Source of the DNA: Rhabdophis nuchalis
Lineage: Eukaryota > Chordata > Lepidosauria > Squamata > Natricidae
Assembly: GCA_039707465.1 (NCBI GenBank)
Contig: CM077649.1
Location: forward strand, 16,191,001 to 16,255,000
Direction: 5' to 3'
DNA: 64,000 bases
The notes beneath the pieces are model-generated. The model searched no databases, was not told the DNA's origin, and saw nothing but the letters and a program-made list of their open reading frames with translations. Position 1 is the stretch's first letter, and every line of letters starts with the position of its first letter. Both the position numbers and the translations under genes were made by a program. Positions 22,820 to 34,299 of this stretch are shown in pieces.

Positions 22820-22909
22820 CCTACCTTCCTTCCTTCCTTCCTTCCTACCTACCTACCTACCTACCTACCTACCTACCTACCTACCTACCTACCTATCTAT
22901 CTATCTATC
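22702..22909. repeat. Compound tetranucleotide microsatellite
   Basis: (CTAT)n changes to (CGAT)n, back to (CTAT)n, then (CTTC)n, (CTAC)n and (CTAT)n. The CTAT part is the complement of GATA (Bkm-type) repeats known from snakes. Confidence 0.97.
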
Positions 22910-22924
22910 ACACAATAATCCATT

Positions 22925-24240
22925 TAAAACGTTTTCCAGATTGGCTTAGAAAGTTCAAGAATAAGAGAGATAAAGTCATAAAATCTCAAATATACCAAAC
23001 ACCAGGGGCTGGGGGAAGGAGAAGAGCTAAAGCGAACCAGAGATTTCGGGGTAATTTCTAAGTCACTAAAATAAGTCTTCTTGTTTTAAATATTTGAAGT
23101 TCTACTCCCAAGTTTGGGAAGTAATAGGACACGAAGCTACATGTGTGCTTATTTTCGAGCTACATTATGGATTCAGATAATGAAACTTGGTGTCTCAACA
23201 AGCACTGCTAATTTAAATATACATTTAACAGAGAAGTAGCATTATGATCAAGGTTTCTTTATCTGAAGAAGGGGCTGCTTGCTTTGACGATGATTCTTGC
23301 TTTAAACTGTATAAAAACAGCTGAATGCAAATGACCGGAATATATTTACATTTCAATACTGATAATAAGGTATGAGAACCACATGACAAATAATATGTTG
23401 ACTATAGCTATGTTTAGAGTTGCTAAGATAACACAATAATTCCTTTGAATTTATTTTTTAAATACAAATGATTCATTTCTCCAACTTTATGCATATTGAC
23501 TCAGAATAAAATTCCTCTCAGATTAGGAGGATGTAAAGGATTAACATTTATATCTATTGTTCTGTTCTGAATAAACAGCTTAGTCTTAGTTATTTCCATG
23601 CTGGACAGCCCCTCTTTCTCTCCAGGCACAGAATAAATCCTTCTGGGACAGAGTTTGGTTGCAACAGCTGGAAGAAGGGGTACCGTCCTTGATTTGTTGA
23701 ACCAACAATATTTGTCTTGGCTCACGTAAAACTGAAACAACACCAGACAAGCCATATAGTATGTTTGTGAACTGCTGGAATTACTCCTTTAGTGTATTTG
23801 TATTTATGAACAAGAACAGTCTTTGTTTCACAGATCAGTTTGAAACAGCCAACTTATTCATCCAAGTGGGAGCTTTATTTTCCATCTGAACTTTTGAAAC
23901 TTCATTCGATTTAAAACAGCAGCAACAATTTATTGTAAGTTATGAGGGATGGCTTAATGGAAATATAAATTTAAGCTTATTAGGGCAGTTTTCGTGTTTC
24001 TGAATCCTAGCTGTAACAATAAATAACGAAGTTCACCTGTGCATTTGTTAATATTAGAGTCTGGCAGAATTCTGGTTTTTAAGAATATTGATTCACCTTT
24101 AATACAAAATACTGGAAAACATATTAGAAACTGATTAAATATACCGAGACTTGTATAATGTAAAGCTCTAACTGAAATCAAAAAGTTATTTTTGATAACT
24201 TTTTTTTATTTATTATTGTTTTTGTACAAATTTAGTTTCA
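22925..24240. other. Unassigned AT-rich spacer
   Basis: No gene or recognised repeat was seen; the short ORFs on both strands lack family features. Confidence 0.45.
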
Positions 24241-24255
24241 GCTATTGTCTCTTAT

Positions 24256-24767
24256 CAGTGGTGGGATTCAGCAGGTTCGCACCTATTCGGGAGAACCGGT
24301 TGTTAACTTCCTAAGCAGTCCAGAGAACCGATTATTGGAAGAAATCTCCTTTTGTCTTTTCCCCTCTTTGCAGGGGATCCTGTAAGGAAGGCAGGAAGGA
24401 AACATTCTGATGTTGTTTCTAGCTTAATCTTTATTGCCCTGCTTAAAGAAACTGCCTCTCTGGTTAACCCTTATGACAGGGATGTCCAAACTTGGGAACT
24501 TTAAGACTTGTGGACTTCAACTCCCAGAATTCCCCAGTCAGCTATGCTGGCTGGGGAATTCTGGGAGTTGAAGTCCACAAGTCTTAAAGTTCCCAAGTTT
24601 GGACATCCCTGCCTTATGACATTGTAACACCTAAGACAAGGCACCCATCAACGTGAGTGATGTTGCATTGGCCACGCCCACCCAGTCACATGACCACTGA
24701 GCCACGCCTACCCAGCTGGTCATTAGGGCAGAGAACCGGTTGTTACATTATTTGAAACCCACCACTG
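24256..24767. mobile_element. hAT-like non-autonomous element (CAGTGGTGGGATTCA) with nested foldback
   Basis: Second copy of the element at 16079. The target duplication TCTCTTAT lies at 24248-24255 and 24768-24775, both perfect. A palindromic MITE occupies 24477-24611. Without it the element is about 370 bp and collinear with the first copy. Confidence 0.92.
24477..24611. mobile_element. Palindromic hAT MITE, subfamily B, nested
   Basis: 135 bp inside another hAT-like element. The target duplication CCTTATGA lies at 24469-24476 and 24612-24619. The empty site can be read in the sister copy near 16280. Confidence 0.96.
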
Positions 24768-24785
24768 TCTCTTATGCTTTGTCAA

Positions 24786-25085
24786 AGTGCCTTTTTTCAG
24801 AATACAGTTGTTACATATTGTTACACATAATGACATACACAATGTTATGACCTTTTTTGCCACAGTTGTTAACTGAATCACTTTGATTGTTGAGTGAATC
24901 CAATTTCCCCCACTGACTTTGCTTGCTGGAAGTCAATTGGGAAGGTCACAAGTGATGACCACATAAACTTGTGGACTCTCGGACAATTATACGTGCAAGC
25001 TCTGGATGAAAAATCACTTTTTTCAGTGCTATAACTTTGAATGGTTGTTAAACAAAGGGTCATAAGCCAGGGATTATATGAAATG
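24786..25085. mobile_element. CAGGTAGTCCTC-type element, diverged
   Basis: Recognisable interior blocks include TTTTTTGCCACAGTTGTTAA, GACTTTGCTTGCTGGAAG and CAGTGCTATAACTTTGAATG. The ends are worn. Confidence 0.55.
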
Positions 25086-25125
25086 AGGAAAAAACAAACA
25101 AATAGATGCATAATAACCTTTAGAT

Positions 25126-25260
25126 CAGGGGTTCCCAAACTTGGCAACTTGAAGACTTGTGGACTTCAACTCCCAGAATTCTCCAGCCAGCTCTGCTGGC
25201 TGGAGAATTCTAAGAGTTGAAGTCCACAAGTCTTCAAGTTGCCAAGTTTGGGAACCCTTG
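25126..25260. mobile_element. Palindromic hAT MITE, subfamily D
   Basis: 135 bp starting CAGGGGTTCCCAAACTTGG. The target duplication CTTTAGAT lies at 25118-25125 and 25261-25268. Confidence 0.95.
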
Positions 25261-25547
25261 CTTTAGATTGATAACACTAGCAGCTCTCCACTCAAAGCAT
25301 TATTTATGGCCTCCTTCAGTAAACATGAATGAAGTCAAAAATTTAATAATTTCCAATATTTTATTATTTACATCAGCAGTCAAAGTTAGTTTGTTCATTA
25401 ATAAACTTACATTGCTTACTCCATTTCATTGATAGTTTCAGAAGGACCATACAAAATCCATTCCCATTTTATAAAAAGTGAAAACGTCATACAATCTAAA
25501 AAGAAACCACAAATAAACCCATTACTATTTATAAACTGGTAAATAGC

Positions 25548-25910
25548 GAGGGGTGTGGTGGCTCCGTGGCTAAGCCCTTGAGCTTGTTGATCAGAAAGGT
25601 CGGCAGTTCAAAAGTTCGAATCCCTAGCGCCACATAATGGCGTGAGCTCCTTTTACTTGTCCCCGCTTCTGCCAACTTAACGGTTTGAAAGCAGGTAAAA
25701 ATGCAAGTAGCAAAATAGGAACCACCTTTGGTGGGAAGGTAACAGCGTTCTGTACACCTTTGGCGCTTAGCCATGCCAGCCACATGACCACAGAGACTCT
25801 TCGGACAGCACTGGCTCTTTAGCTTTGAAAAAGAGATGAGCACTGCCCCCTAGGCTCAGGAACAACTAGCATATATGTGCGAGGGGAACATTTACATTTA
25901 CCTTTTATTT
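25548..25910 (+). mobile_element. tRNA-derived SINE, near full length
   Basis: A-box-like TGGCTCCGTGGCTAAG near 25558 and B-box AGTTCGAATCC near 25612. A long non-tRNA body follows, ending in a tail of TTTACATTTACCTTTT. The promoter spacing and tail fit a squamate tRNA SINE. The 3' tail is not clearly BovB-like. Confidence 0.75.
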
Positions 25911-26218
25911 ATAAACTGACCCACTGTACAATATTCATTCTTATTTCCTTCTGCAACATCATTCTGTAATGGCAACACTGAAAGGTAGGTAAACAAGTCT
26001 GCTTTTAGTCAAGCTTGACAGCTCATGACTTCATGGTCACGTTTGTATTGTTCTCTTGGCAATCTAGAAAGAGTTTGCTACTGCCTTTTCCTTCTGGGAT
26101 GTTGTTGTTGTTGTTTGCTCTTTTTCACTTTAGCATATGGATTTCATGGTTACCTGACCTCCCACCCAGGTTCTGATCAAATCAGAACTTTTTAAGGTTT
26201 TAAAATTAAGCAGATTCA

Positions 26219-26354
26219 CAGTGTTTCTCCACCTTGTCAACTTGAAGATGTCTGGACTTCAACTCCTAGAATTCCCCAGCCAGCGGATGCTGGCTGGGGA
26301 ATTCTGGGAGTTGAAGTCCAGACATCTTCAAGTTGACAAGGTGGAGAAACACTG
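26219..26354. mobile_element. Palindromic hAT MITE, subfamily E
   Basis: 136 bp starting CAGTGTTTCTCCACC with TCAACTTGAAGATGTCTGG mirrored in both arms. It is the only copy with no recognisable 8-bp target duplication, perhaps because of later change at one flank. Confidence 0.88.
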
Positions 26355-26373
26355 GGCTAGGTGCTGTTATCTT

Positions 26374-26687
26374 AAGGTGACCAGACGTCCCGCTTTTGGT
26401 GGGACAGTCCCGGTTCACCAGCAGATGTCCCGCGCCCCACCACCTCTTCAAAATGTCCCGCTTTTTGGGGGCAGGCGGCAGGCGTGGATAGCTGAGCGTG
26501 CCGGCTCGGGTGTCGGGGCCGAGGAGAGGGAGGGGTGCATGCTCCGGCGCGGCATGCACCTGTGCAGAGGGCTTTGGGGCAGGGGCACGCTCCCACCTGC
26601 CCTCTTTAAAAGCATGCCATGCAGGAGCGCCCCCCCCCCCCCCGTCGACGGTGTCCCGCTTTGGGAGTTTGAAAATCTGGTCACCTT
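26374..26687. mobile_element. Inverted-repeat element with GC-rich interior
   Basis: Terminal inverted repeat AAGGTGACCAGA / TCTGGTCACCTT at the two ends. TGTCCCGCTTT motifs recur inside (26389, 26454, 26653). CpG-rich, with a run of about 16 C before 26644. No coding capacity. Confidence 0.65.
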
Positions 26688-26699
26688 ATGTTATCTAGC

Positions 26700-27990
26700 T
26701 GGCAAAACAGTGACAAAAAAGTCTAAATGTGTCAAAAGTGATATCTTTTCTGTTAAGCTACTGATGTCCTAATACCTTGTCAGTTGTGATTCTAAAATGC
26801 ACCAATAATTTTCAAATGTAAGCTAATTGTATTTGCTTTCAAATCCAGTGACATTCTAATCTTGGGTACAAATCTGAGGGTCGGTTTGCCAAATCACTGC
26901 AAATGTGGGAGTTACATAGCTAGAATTACTAATGCAGTATTCAATTCCTCATGCCTAACTTAACTTCCATTAAGATGTCCTTGGAAATCACGACATAGCC
27001 TGGATTGGTTTTCATTGAATGGCTTGAGTTAAGATATTTTATCTGCAACGACCACCTATAGTGGCATACTTAATGCTGATTTTGCAATGGCTGAAATGCT
27101 ATTCCTTTTCTGGAGTGGCTGTTTTAGGGAATGCTCCACCATGAAAAACAATGTATGTGTCATTTCGCTGCTCCTATTCATCACATGTACACACCTAGAT
27201 TGTGTAGAATGTCAGCCATCTGCTGCAATATTTGTGGAAAGAATAACAAACACATCACCCACTGTTGCTATTTTCCAAGTCTAAACAAAGTACTCAATGA
27301 AGGGAAGTATTAACATATATATTTCCTTCAGACACAGGAAGCTGACTATGTATGATATTAAGATGAAAATCTTACCTAAAGAGGTACTTGAATATGTATG
27401 TGTTTGTGTGTGAGAGGAAGAGAGAATGAGGGAGGGAAAGGAATGTAGCATACAGATGAGCCCCATGTTATGCATGATTTACCATTAAATGCAAAATAGT
27501 AAAGGGGAGCTACATCTTAAACCGATCAATGGCAGTGAATTTATTGGTTTAAATAAGAAGCATTGCTGAGTTCAGAACTTCTAATTACTGTTTGCTTCAA
27601 CAAATAAACCAGTGGCTATTTTGCCGCCTGACTGATGTTTGCGACATGTAATCCTTCCCTGCAGGAAAGTGGCCCTGACAAGCACAGCACAGACATACAC
27701 GGAGAAGCTTCCATGCAAATATGAATCTAGATTTCTAGATCACATGGAGTCTGCAGCTATTGTATACCATGTTGACACAGGCCGGCACTGAAGTATAAAT
27801 GTGAGTCCTCGAGGAGAGAGTTTCTTGACATGTGCTGTGATGGCTGGAATTGGAACATTCCAATTAATTGAAATAGTTTGGCATAAAACCTCTTGCTTGG
27901 AAATAAGAAAGGACAACGTGAAGTTTTTTCTAGAAATTCCTTTTCAATATAGGATGAATAGGAACTATTTTCTGTGCCTCCTGGTTCAGA
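26700..27990. other. Unassigned AT-rich spacer
   Basis: No gene or recognised repeat was seen. Confidence 0.45.
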
Positions 27991-28007
27991 ACAACTAGCT
28001 TTCATAC

Positions 28008-28258
28008 CAGTAGTGGGTTCCTACCGGTTTGGCCCGTTCAGCCGAACTTTTAGTGGTTTGGCGACCTGGGTCGCTGGAACAGGCAGAAACCCAGGTCTCC
28101 CATGCCCCCCAACTGGTTCTTTGGGCGCCGCCAGAGATGCTGCCATCTTGCTTTTTGGTTTTGTGCATGCGCAGCACAATTTTAATTGCACTGTGCATCA
28201 AGCAAGCGTGCATGCACATGAGCGAATCGGCAGCAGTGTCTGCCAGAACCCATCCCTG
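28008..28258. mobile_element. hAT-like element (CAGTAGTGGGTTCCTACCGG)
   Basis: Left end CAGTAGTGGGTTC and right end AGAACCCATCCCTG form terminal inverted repeats. The flanks TTTCATAC (28000-28007) and TTCCACAC (28259-28266) agree at six of eight bases. Shares its interior with 16496-16680. Confidence 0.7.
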
Positions 28259-28516
28259 TTCCACACTATGGCAGAAAATGATGTTGTGGCAAGTATTCAA
28301 AGGATTCTCAGCCTCAAGATCTCGCTATCATCCTTACCTCTTTGCTGGAAAGAGGGGAAGGGATAGATATGAGGATGGAGATATTCAGAAAAGAACAAGA
28401 ACAATTTTGAGAAAAACTAAGCTCATTACAACATGGAAAGTACCTGATTTGAGCATTGATCTTATGTTTTTCATATTTAAAACTTTCACTCTCTTTCTCT
28501 CTCTCTCACATACACA

Positions 28517-28518
<2 letters not shown>

Positions 28519-28588
<70 letters not shown>

Positions 28589-28700
28589 ATCTACCTACCT
28601 ACCTACCTACCTACCTACCTACCTACCTACCTACCTACCTATCATCTACATCTATTATCTGCCATCTATCTATCTAATCTATATTTATTATCTATCCATC
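28519..28700. repeat. Compound (TATC)n/(TACC)n microsatellite
   Basis: About 17 CTAT units, then about 13 CTAC units, then degenerate CTAT/CATC units. Second Bkm-like tract of the window. Confidence 0.97.
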
Positions 28701-28704
28701 ATCA

Positions 28705-29425
28705 TCTTATTAACTGCCTGTCTCCCATATAGAGGAGCTTTTTATTTTTAATCCTATCTCAAGTTGCAATTGAGAGTTGGGCAGCAATACATAATGATAA
28801 AATGAACAATGAATTAAAATACATAAACAATAAAAACACAGATTGTTTATTGAAATTTTCCATGGTTTTAAATGTGTATGTGTAGAACAAGTTATTTGAC
28901 AGTACAACCCTGTATATGTTACACAGAAGGACTGCTTATGATGTTCAGAGTATTTGTGGAGAAGAGACAATTTTTTGGGAAGAAGGAACTGTATTTTTTA
29001 ATTATTTAGTTTGGAGAAACAGAGACTCTTTCTCCAGGTTCCAGACACAGAAAACTGACAGCAAAAAAAGACCCAGTGATCCATTGGGTCTTTGCTTTCA
29101 GGTTTTGTTTGTTTGTTTATATATTATTTTAAAAATTATTATTATTATTATTAATTTAATTTAATTTTTGTTGGATGATAAACATGTGTTTATCCCAAGC
29201 ATATTTACAGTCAGTTACTGATGGTTAACCCACTACCTCCACAGGAAGTTGGTTCTAACCTTTGATTGCTTTGTTTCTGCTGTTCTCAGATTTGCTATAT
29301 GTTAATTTTTTGCTCCTTTACATCTTACCTACATCTGCTTTGAGTGGTTTCTTTCTTTTGCTTTTAATAATGTGTCTCACATAGAGACTAGTTTGCCTCC
29401 AAAATGGCAGACTTTATCAGCATCC
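28705..29425. other. Spacer with worn LINE-tail-like sequence
   Basis: 28735-28860 resembles an old LINE 3' end on the minus strand, but too weakly to assign. The rest is AT-rich with a short (ATT)n at about 29135-29152. Confidence 0.35.
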
Positions 29426-29429
29426 ATTG

Positions 29430-30235
29430 AGCACTGACTCATGTCACCTGTGGGGGGCACTGTTTGGTGGTGGTTCTTCTGCTACCTCTCGGATCGATTG
29501 CAGTTCGTATTGACTGGAGGGCAGAGATTGACCCCAAGGTGCCTCACTTGTGGGGTGCCCCAGGGGTCAGTTCTCTCACCCCTCCTGTTCAACATTTCGT
29601 CATCTCCTGCCTGTACTACTGTAACGCTCTCTACATGGGGCTCCCCTTGAGATGCACCCGGAGGCTCCAGTTAGTTCAGAATGCAGCCACGCGGGGGATT
29701 TTGGGAGCATCTAGACGCTCCCATGTGACACCTCTCCTGCGTGAGCTGCACTGGCTGCCTGTGGCTTTCCAGGTGCGCTTCAAGATACTAGTGACCACCT
29801 TTAAAGCGCTCCAATGGTTATCTGCAAGACCACCTCCTGCTGCCAAATACCTCCCACCGATCAGTCTGCTCCCACAGAGAGGGCCTCCTCAGGGTGCCAT
29901 CGGCCAGACAATGTCGGCTGGCGACCCCCAGGGGGAGAGCCTTCTCTGTGGCAGCTCCTGCCCTCTGGAATGACCTACCCCCTGAATTACGCACGATCGC
30001 TGACCTACGTCTCTTCCGTCGGGCCCTGAAGACACATCTATTTCATGCAGCCGGCCTGTCATAGCCTTTTTAATTGGGTTTTAGTATTGGGTTTTATAAT
30101 AATGGGCCAAATTATTTAATATTTATTAATTTGTCATTTTAACTTTTGTATTTCCTCTTTTTACTGTGGCTGTTCACCGCCCTGAGTCCTGAGAGGGAGA
30201 AGGGTGGTATATAAATTTAAACAAACAAAAAACAA
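29430..30235 (+). mobile_element. L2-clade LINE with internal deletion
   Basis: The [14 protein letters not shown] block of the reverse transcriptase (near 29560-29600) runs directly into the SCLYYCNALYMG block (29605). About 300 bases covering YADD are therefore missing. The rest continues to the LWNDLP region, with frameshifts, and the GGGTGGTATATAAATT 3' end with an AAACAAACAAA tail. Confidence 0.88.
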
Positions 30236-30254
30236 ACAAAACAAACAAAACATA

Positions 30255-31285
30255 TATATGAAACTGCTGGGTGAGATCATCCATCGTTTTGAAGTATGGT
30301 ATCATCAGTATGCTGTTGATACCCACCTTTTCATCTCTACCCCAACCACTCCAACGATGCCCTCAATGTGATGTTCCGGTGCCTGGAGGCTGTACAGATC
30401 TGGATGGGGATGAACAGGCTCAAGCTCAACCCCTCCAAGACTGAGTGGCTGTGGTTCCCGGCATCCCGATTTGTGCATCACGTAACTTCTTTGATGATAG
30501 GGGGAGTAATTTTAGCCCCCTCAGAGAGGGCCCGCAATCTGGGAGTCCTCCTGGATACACAGCTGAGCTTAGAAGAACACCTTATGGCCGTGACCACGGG
30601 GGGCTTTTACCAGGTTCACCTGGTACACCAGGTGCACCCCTTTCTGGATCGGGATGCCATGTGCACAGTCACTCATGCCCTCGTGCTCTCTTGCCTGGAC
30701 TACTGTAATACTCTCTACATAGGGCTGCTCTTGAAGAGCACCCGGGGGCTCCAGCTGGTCCAGAATGCGGCCGTGTGGGTTGTCATTGGGGTACCTAGGT
30801 GCTCTCATGTTACACCCCTTCTAGGCATTGCACTGGTTGCCGGTTGTCTTCCGGGTGTGATTCAAGGTGCTAATTATGATCTTTAAAGTGCTCCATGGCT
30901 TAGGCCCAGGGTACTTGAGAGATCACCTACTGCCACCGGTAGCCTCCCACCGTCCAGTACGATCCCACAGAGTTGGCCTCCTCAGGGTGCCGTCGGCCAG
31001 GCAGTGTCAGTTGGCGACCCCCAGGGGGAGAGCCTTCTCTGTGGGAGCACCTTCCTTCTGTTGCACCCTTTTTCAGCAAGCCAGCCTGGCCTGAATAAAT
31101 TATTAATTTTGACTGTCAATTTTAACTTAATTTTAAATTTAAATTGTCAATTGGGTTATTGGATTTCTTATTTAATCTTTTTAAAAAAAAATCTAATATG
31201 TGTTTTTATGTTGTACGCCGCCCTGAGTCCTTTGGGAGAAGGGTGGCATATAAATCCAATCAAACCAAACCAAACCAAACTTATT
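30255..31285 (+). mobile_element. L2-clade LINE copy with frameshifts
   Basis: Starts just before the YADD-equivalent region (FEVWYHQYAVDTHLF-like). The frame 30368-30886 follows the MFRCLEAVQIWMGMNRLKL to ALVLSCLDYCNTLY path. It shifts frame near 30880 and ends with a CCGCCCTGAGTCC...GGGTGG terminus and an AAACCAAACC tail. Confidence 0.87.
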
Positions 31286-31299
31286 TTCTTACTAAACAG

Positions 31300-31960
31300 C
31301 CCCTTCAAGGCCATACTGTTGCCTTTTTTTTCCTGCCAGCCTTTATGCAGCATTTCAGGAATTATCTTTTCTTCTTCATGCCACAAAATGTGTTAATTGA
31401 CATTTCAACTCTATTTTCCTGTATCTTCCTTTTACTTTGTTGGGTCTTCCTTAGCTTATTTCTTCTCTCTGTGTATCTGTTTTGACTAATAGCAATGTAA
31501 TTCAAATAGTTTTAATTCTTCCTGTCCATTCTCCTTTAACTTTCTGTTTGTTTGTCATCATTGCCTCATAAAAATTTCTCTATGACCTCATAAAACTCAG
31601 AAACACAGCCAGGACGAAACAACTTGTGGAGTGTCCTCTGAGACCTCTAATCCAAAAATCATAAAATCGCACAGAAATATAACTTTCAGTGAAAGCCATT
31701 CTTCTTTCACGGCATCAAACTTGGATGTTTGAACATGGTGACTCATACTTCATAATGGTAGGACTGGCTTTTAGTTATTAAATTTCACCTTCAAAACATG
31801 AGCACTCAAGTAGCTAACCTCTTCCAGTCATTTTGGTGAATAAAGATGGCTGAAGGCTAGCCTTTTACTCTGAAATGTATGACACTACAGTTACCATTTG
31901 CATCTCCCAGTTTAATAACTAATATTATGAAATGAAAGTCTATGGTAAAGTTACATATTG
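31300..31960. other. Unassigned AT-rich spacer
   Basis: No gene or recognised repeat was seen. Confidence 0.4.
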
Positions 31961-31966
31961 AAAGCT

Positions 31967-32563
31967 TTGTTTTATTTTCCTGGGCTCTAGGATCACCACA
32001 GGTAAGAACTTCAGCCAAGAAATTAAAAGATGCTTGCTCCTGGGGAGGAAAGATATAGCAAATCTAGACAGTATACTAAAAAGCAGAGACATCACACTGC
32101 CAACAAAAGTGGGTATAGTCAAGGCTATGGGTTTCCCAGTTGCAATGTATGGCTGTGAAAGTTGGACCATAAGAAAGGCTGAGTGCCAAGGAATTGAGGC
32201 CTTTGAACTCTGGTGCTGGAGAAGACTTCTGCGAATCCCTTGGACTTCAAGGCAATCAAACTGGTCAGTCCTAGAGGAGATCAGCCTTGACAACTCTTTA
32301 GAAGGCCAGAACCTGAAGATGAAACTCACATACTTTGACCACCTAATGAAAAGGAAGGACTCACTGGAGAACAGACTGATGCTGGGAAAGACTGAGGGCA
32401 AAAGAAGAAGGGGAAGACAGAGAATGAGGTGGCTGGATGGAGTCTCTGAAGCAGTCGGTGTGAGCTTAAATAGATTCCAGAGGATGGTAGAGGATAGGAA
32501 GCCCTGGAGTAACATTGTCCATGTGGTCGTGATGGGTTAGACACGATTTCGCAACTAACAATA
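31967..32563 (+). mobile_element. BovB (RTE) LINE 3' fragment
   Basis: An open frame of 168 codons (32034-32540) covers the BovB ORF2 C-terminus: LDSILKSRDITLPTKV, FPVAMYGCESWTIRKAE, FELWCWRRLLRIPW, MLGKTEGKRRRGRQRMRWLDG. It is uninterrupted over this stretch, so it is younger than the copies at 4630 and 54600. Ends CACGATTTCGCAACTAACAATAA. Confidence 0.93.
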
Positions 32564-32569
32564 ATAATC

Positions 32570-33770
32570 TATGGTAATATTTTTCAGAATGGATTATTGG
32601 ATCTCCATCCCACTGAGAAATTGGAGTTGTCATACTAAAAGATTATTGAAGCTAGCAAAATGATGACAAATAAATATTATATATTACCAAAATGTTGCTA
32701 AGTAATATAATAAAATGATTTTTCTAAAGTCTAAAATATAGCAGATGCTGCTTAACTGGGATATTTGTGAACCTGTGCCAAGGAAATATTTGTGTACTAC
32801 CTAAAAGTTAAGCACAAACCAGGAAACCAAAGTTGTTGAAGAAGATGAAAGATAATCATGAGTTTCTTCTCACCAGATAATAAAATGGTTCTGCTGTTTA
32901 GAACCAATGGCTTGTGATACCATAGCTGGCCAAATAAATGAATTGTCAGCAATTTCAGCATCAGAGTTGAAATCTAGATTAGCTGCCCGGAGCCAGATAC
33001 ATAATAATCAGCCACCCTCTTTCCACTATAGTTTCTTAAATGTATAGATAGGAATTTCTTATTCGAAAGACAATTCAAGGCACATTTACCTGGAGAGAAT
33101 CCCCACTAAACTCAATAAGATTTACTTTTGAGAAGGCATGCATGTGTTAACACTGAGCAGCCATAAATTAAAAAGGCCGACTCTGAAAATGATATATTTT
33201 GTTTCTAGGTTACTTTTAGAAATAGCTCTTCTGCTTCATTCCTAATTCACTACAAGACTGCTGGATGAAACCTTGGCCTTGTGACTTGCTGCAATTGAAA
33301 TGATCAATTTGTTGACATAGCCTCTCTGATATCTTTTTCTCTTTTCTTTAGTGCTTTATTTTCATCAAGTGGAAGCTCCGAGAGCCTGGGCTCTCATCCT
33401 CTGATTCTTCTTTGATGAAACTCTCAAAAAAACATACTATAATCAGGCACCATAAAAAAAAACTGGAGTACATTTTCTTCTTCAGATAATCAAGCAATTC
33501 ACATTTTAAAATCAAGTTATTCTTGTAGTGGTCAGTAATGCTACTTCTATGATTTTTCATTAAACCATCCATGAATGAGGCATGTATTTGGAAGTTTGTT
33601 TGAAAGTGTGAACTTCCATCTAGATTTATCTAGGTATATTTATAACATTTATTTTTTGGGGGGGGGGGTGTAGGTTATTACTAACTTTTGCTACATGCTT
33701 CATGGAAGGCATTGTTTAACAAACATTATACACATCTTTGCACCAACCCTAAGCTAAACCTTGTTGATAC
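32570..33770. other. Unassigned AT-rich spacer
   Basis: No gene or recognised repeat was seen; a (G)11 run lies at about 33658-33668. Confidence 0.4.
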
Positions 33771-33774
33771 TCTG

Positions 33775-34295
33775 GAATGATAGATAGAAGGCCACACTTG
33801 GAATACTGCATTCAGTTTTGGTCACCACGATGTAGAAAAGATTTGGAGACTCTAGACAGAGTGCAGAGAAGAGCAACAAGGATGATTAGGGGACTGGAGA
33901 CTAAAACATATGAAGAATGGTTGCAGGAACTGGGTATGTCTAGTTTAATGAAAAGAAGGACTAGAGGAGACATGATAGCAGTGTTCCAATATCTCAGGGG
34001 TTACCACAAAGAAGAGGGAGTCAAACTATTCTCAAAAGCACCTGAGGGTAGAACAAGAAGCAATGGGTGGAAACTAATCAAGGAGAGAAGCAACTTAGAA
34101 CTGAGGAGAAATTTCCTGACAGAACAATTAACCAGTGGAACAGCTTGCCTCCAGAAGTTGTGAATGCCCCAACACTGAAAGTCTTTAAGAAGATGTTGGA
34201 TAACCATTTGTCTGAAATGGTATCGGATTTCCTGTCTAGGCAGGGAGTTGGACTAGATGACCTCCAAGGTCCCTTCCAACTCTGCTATTGTAAGT
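33775..34295 (+). mobile_element. CR1 LINE 3' fragment
   Basis: The 128-codon frame 33777-34163 reads [20 protein letters not shown] to RRNFLTEQLTSGTACLQKL, with a small deletion that removes the VRTINQ register near the end. Then comes the CR1 3' signature (GATGACCTCCAAGGTCCCTTCC). Confidence 0.92.
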
Positions 34296-34299
34296 CAGA

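Noticed and set aside
22702..22909. CRISPR-like array
   Set aside because: Short tetranucleotide units without spacers in a vertebrate genome; simple microsatellites.
22452..22949. ORF with long Tyr-Leu-Ser repeats (also 28029-28751 and 40003-40412)
   Set aside because: These are translations of tetranucleotide microsatellites with no flanking gene structure.
25548..25640. tRNA gene (also near 292-370)
   Set aside because: A and B boxes are present, but the cloverleaf is not kept and long SINE bodies follow.
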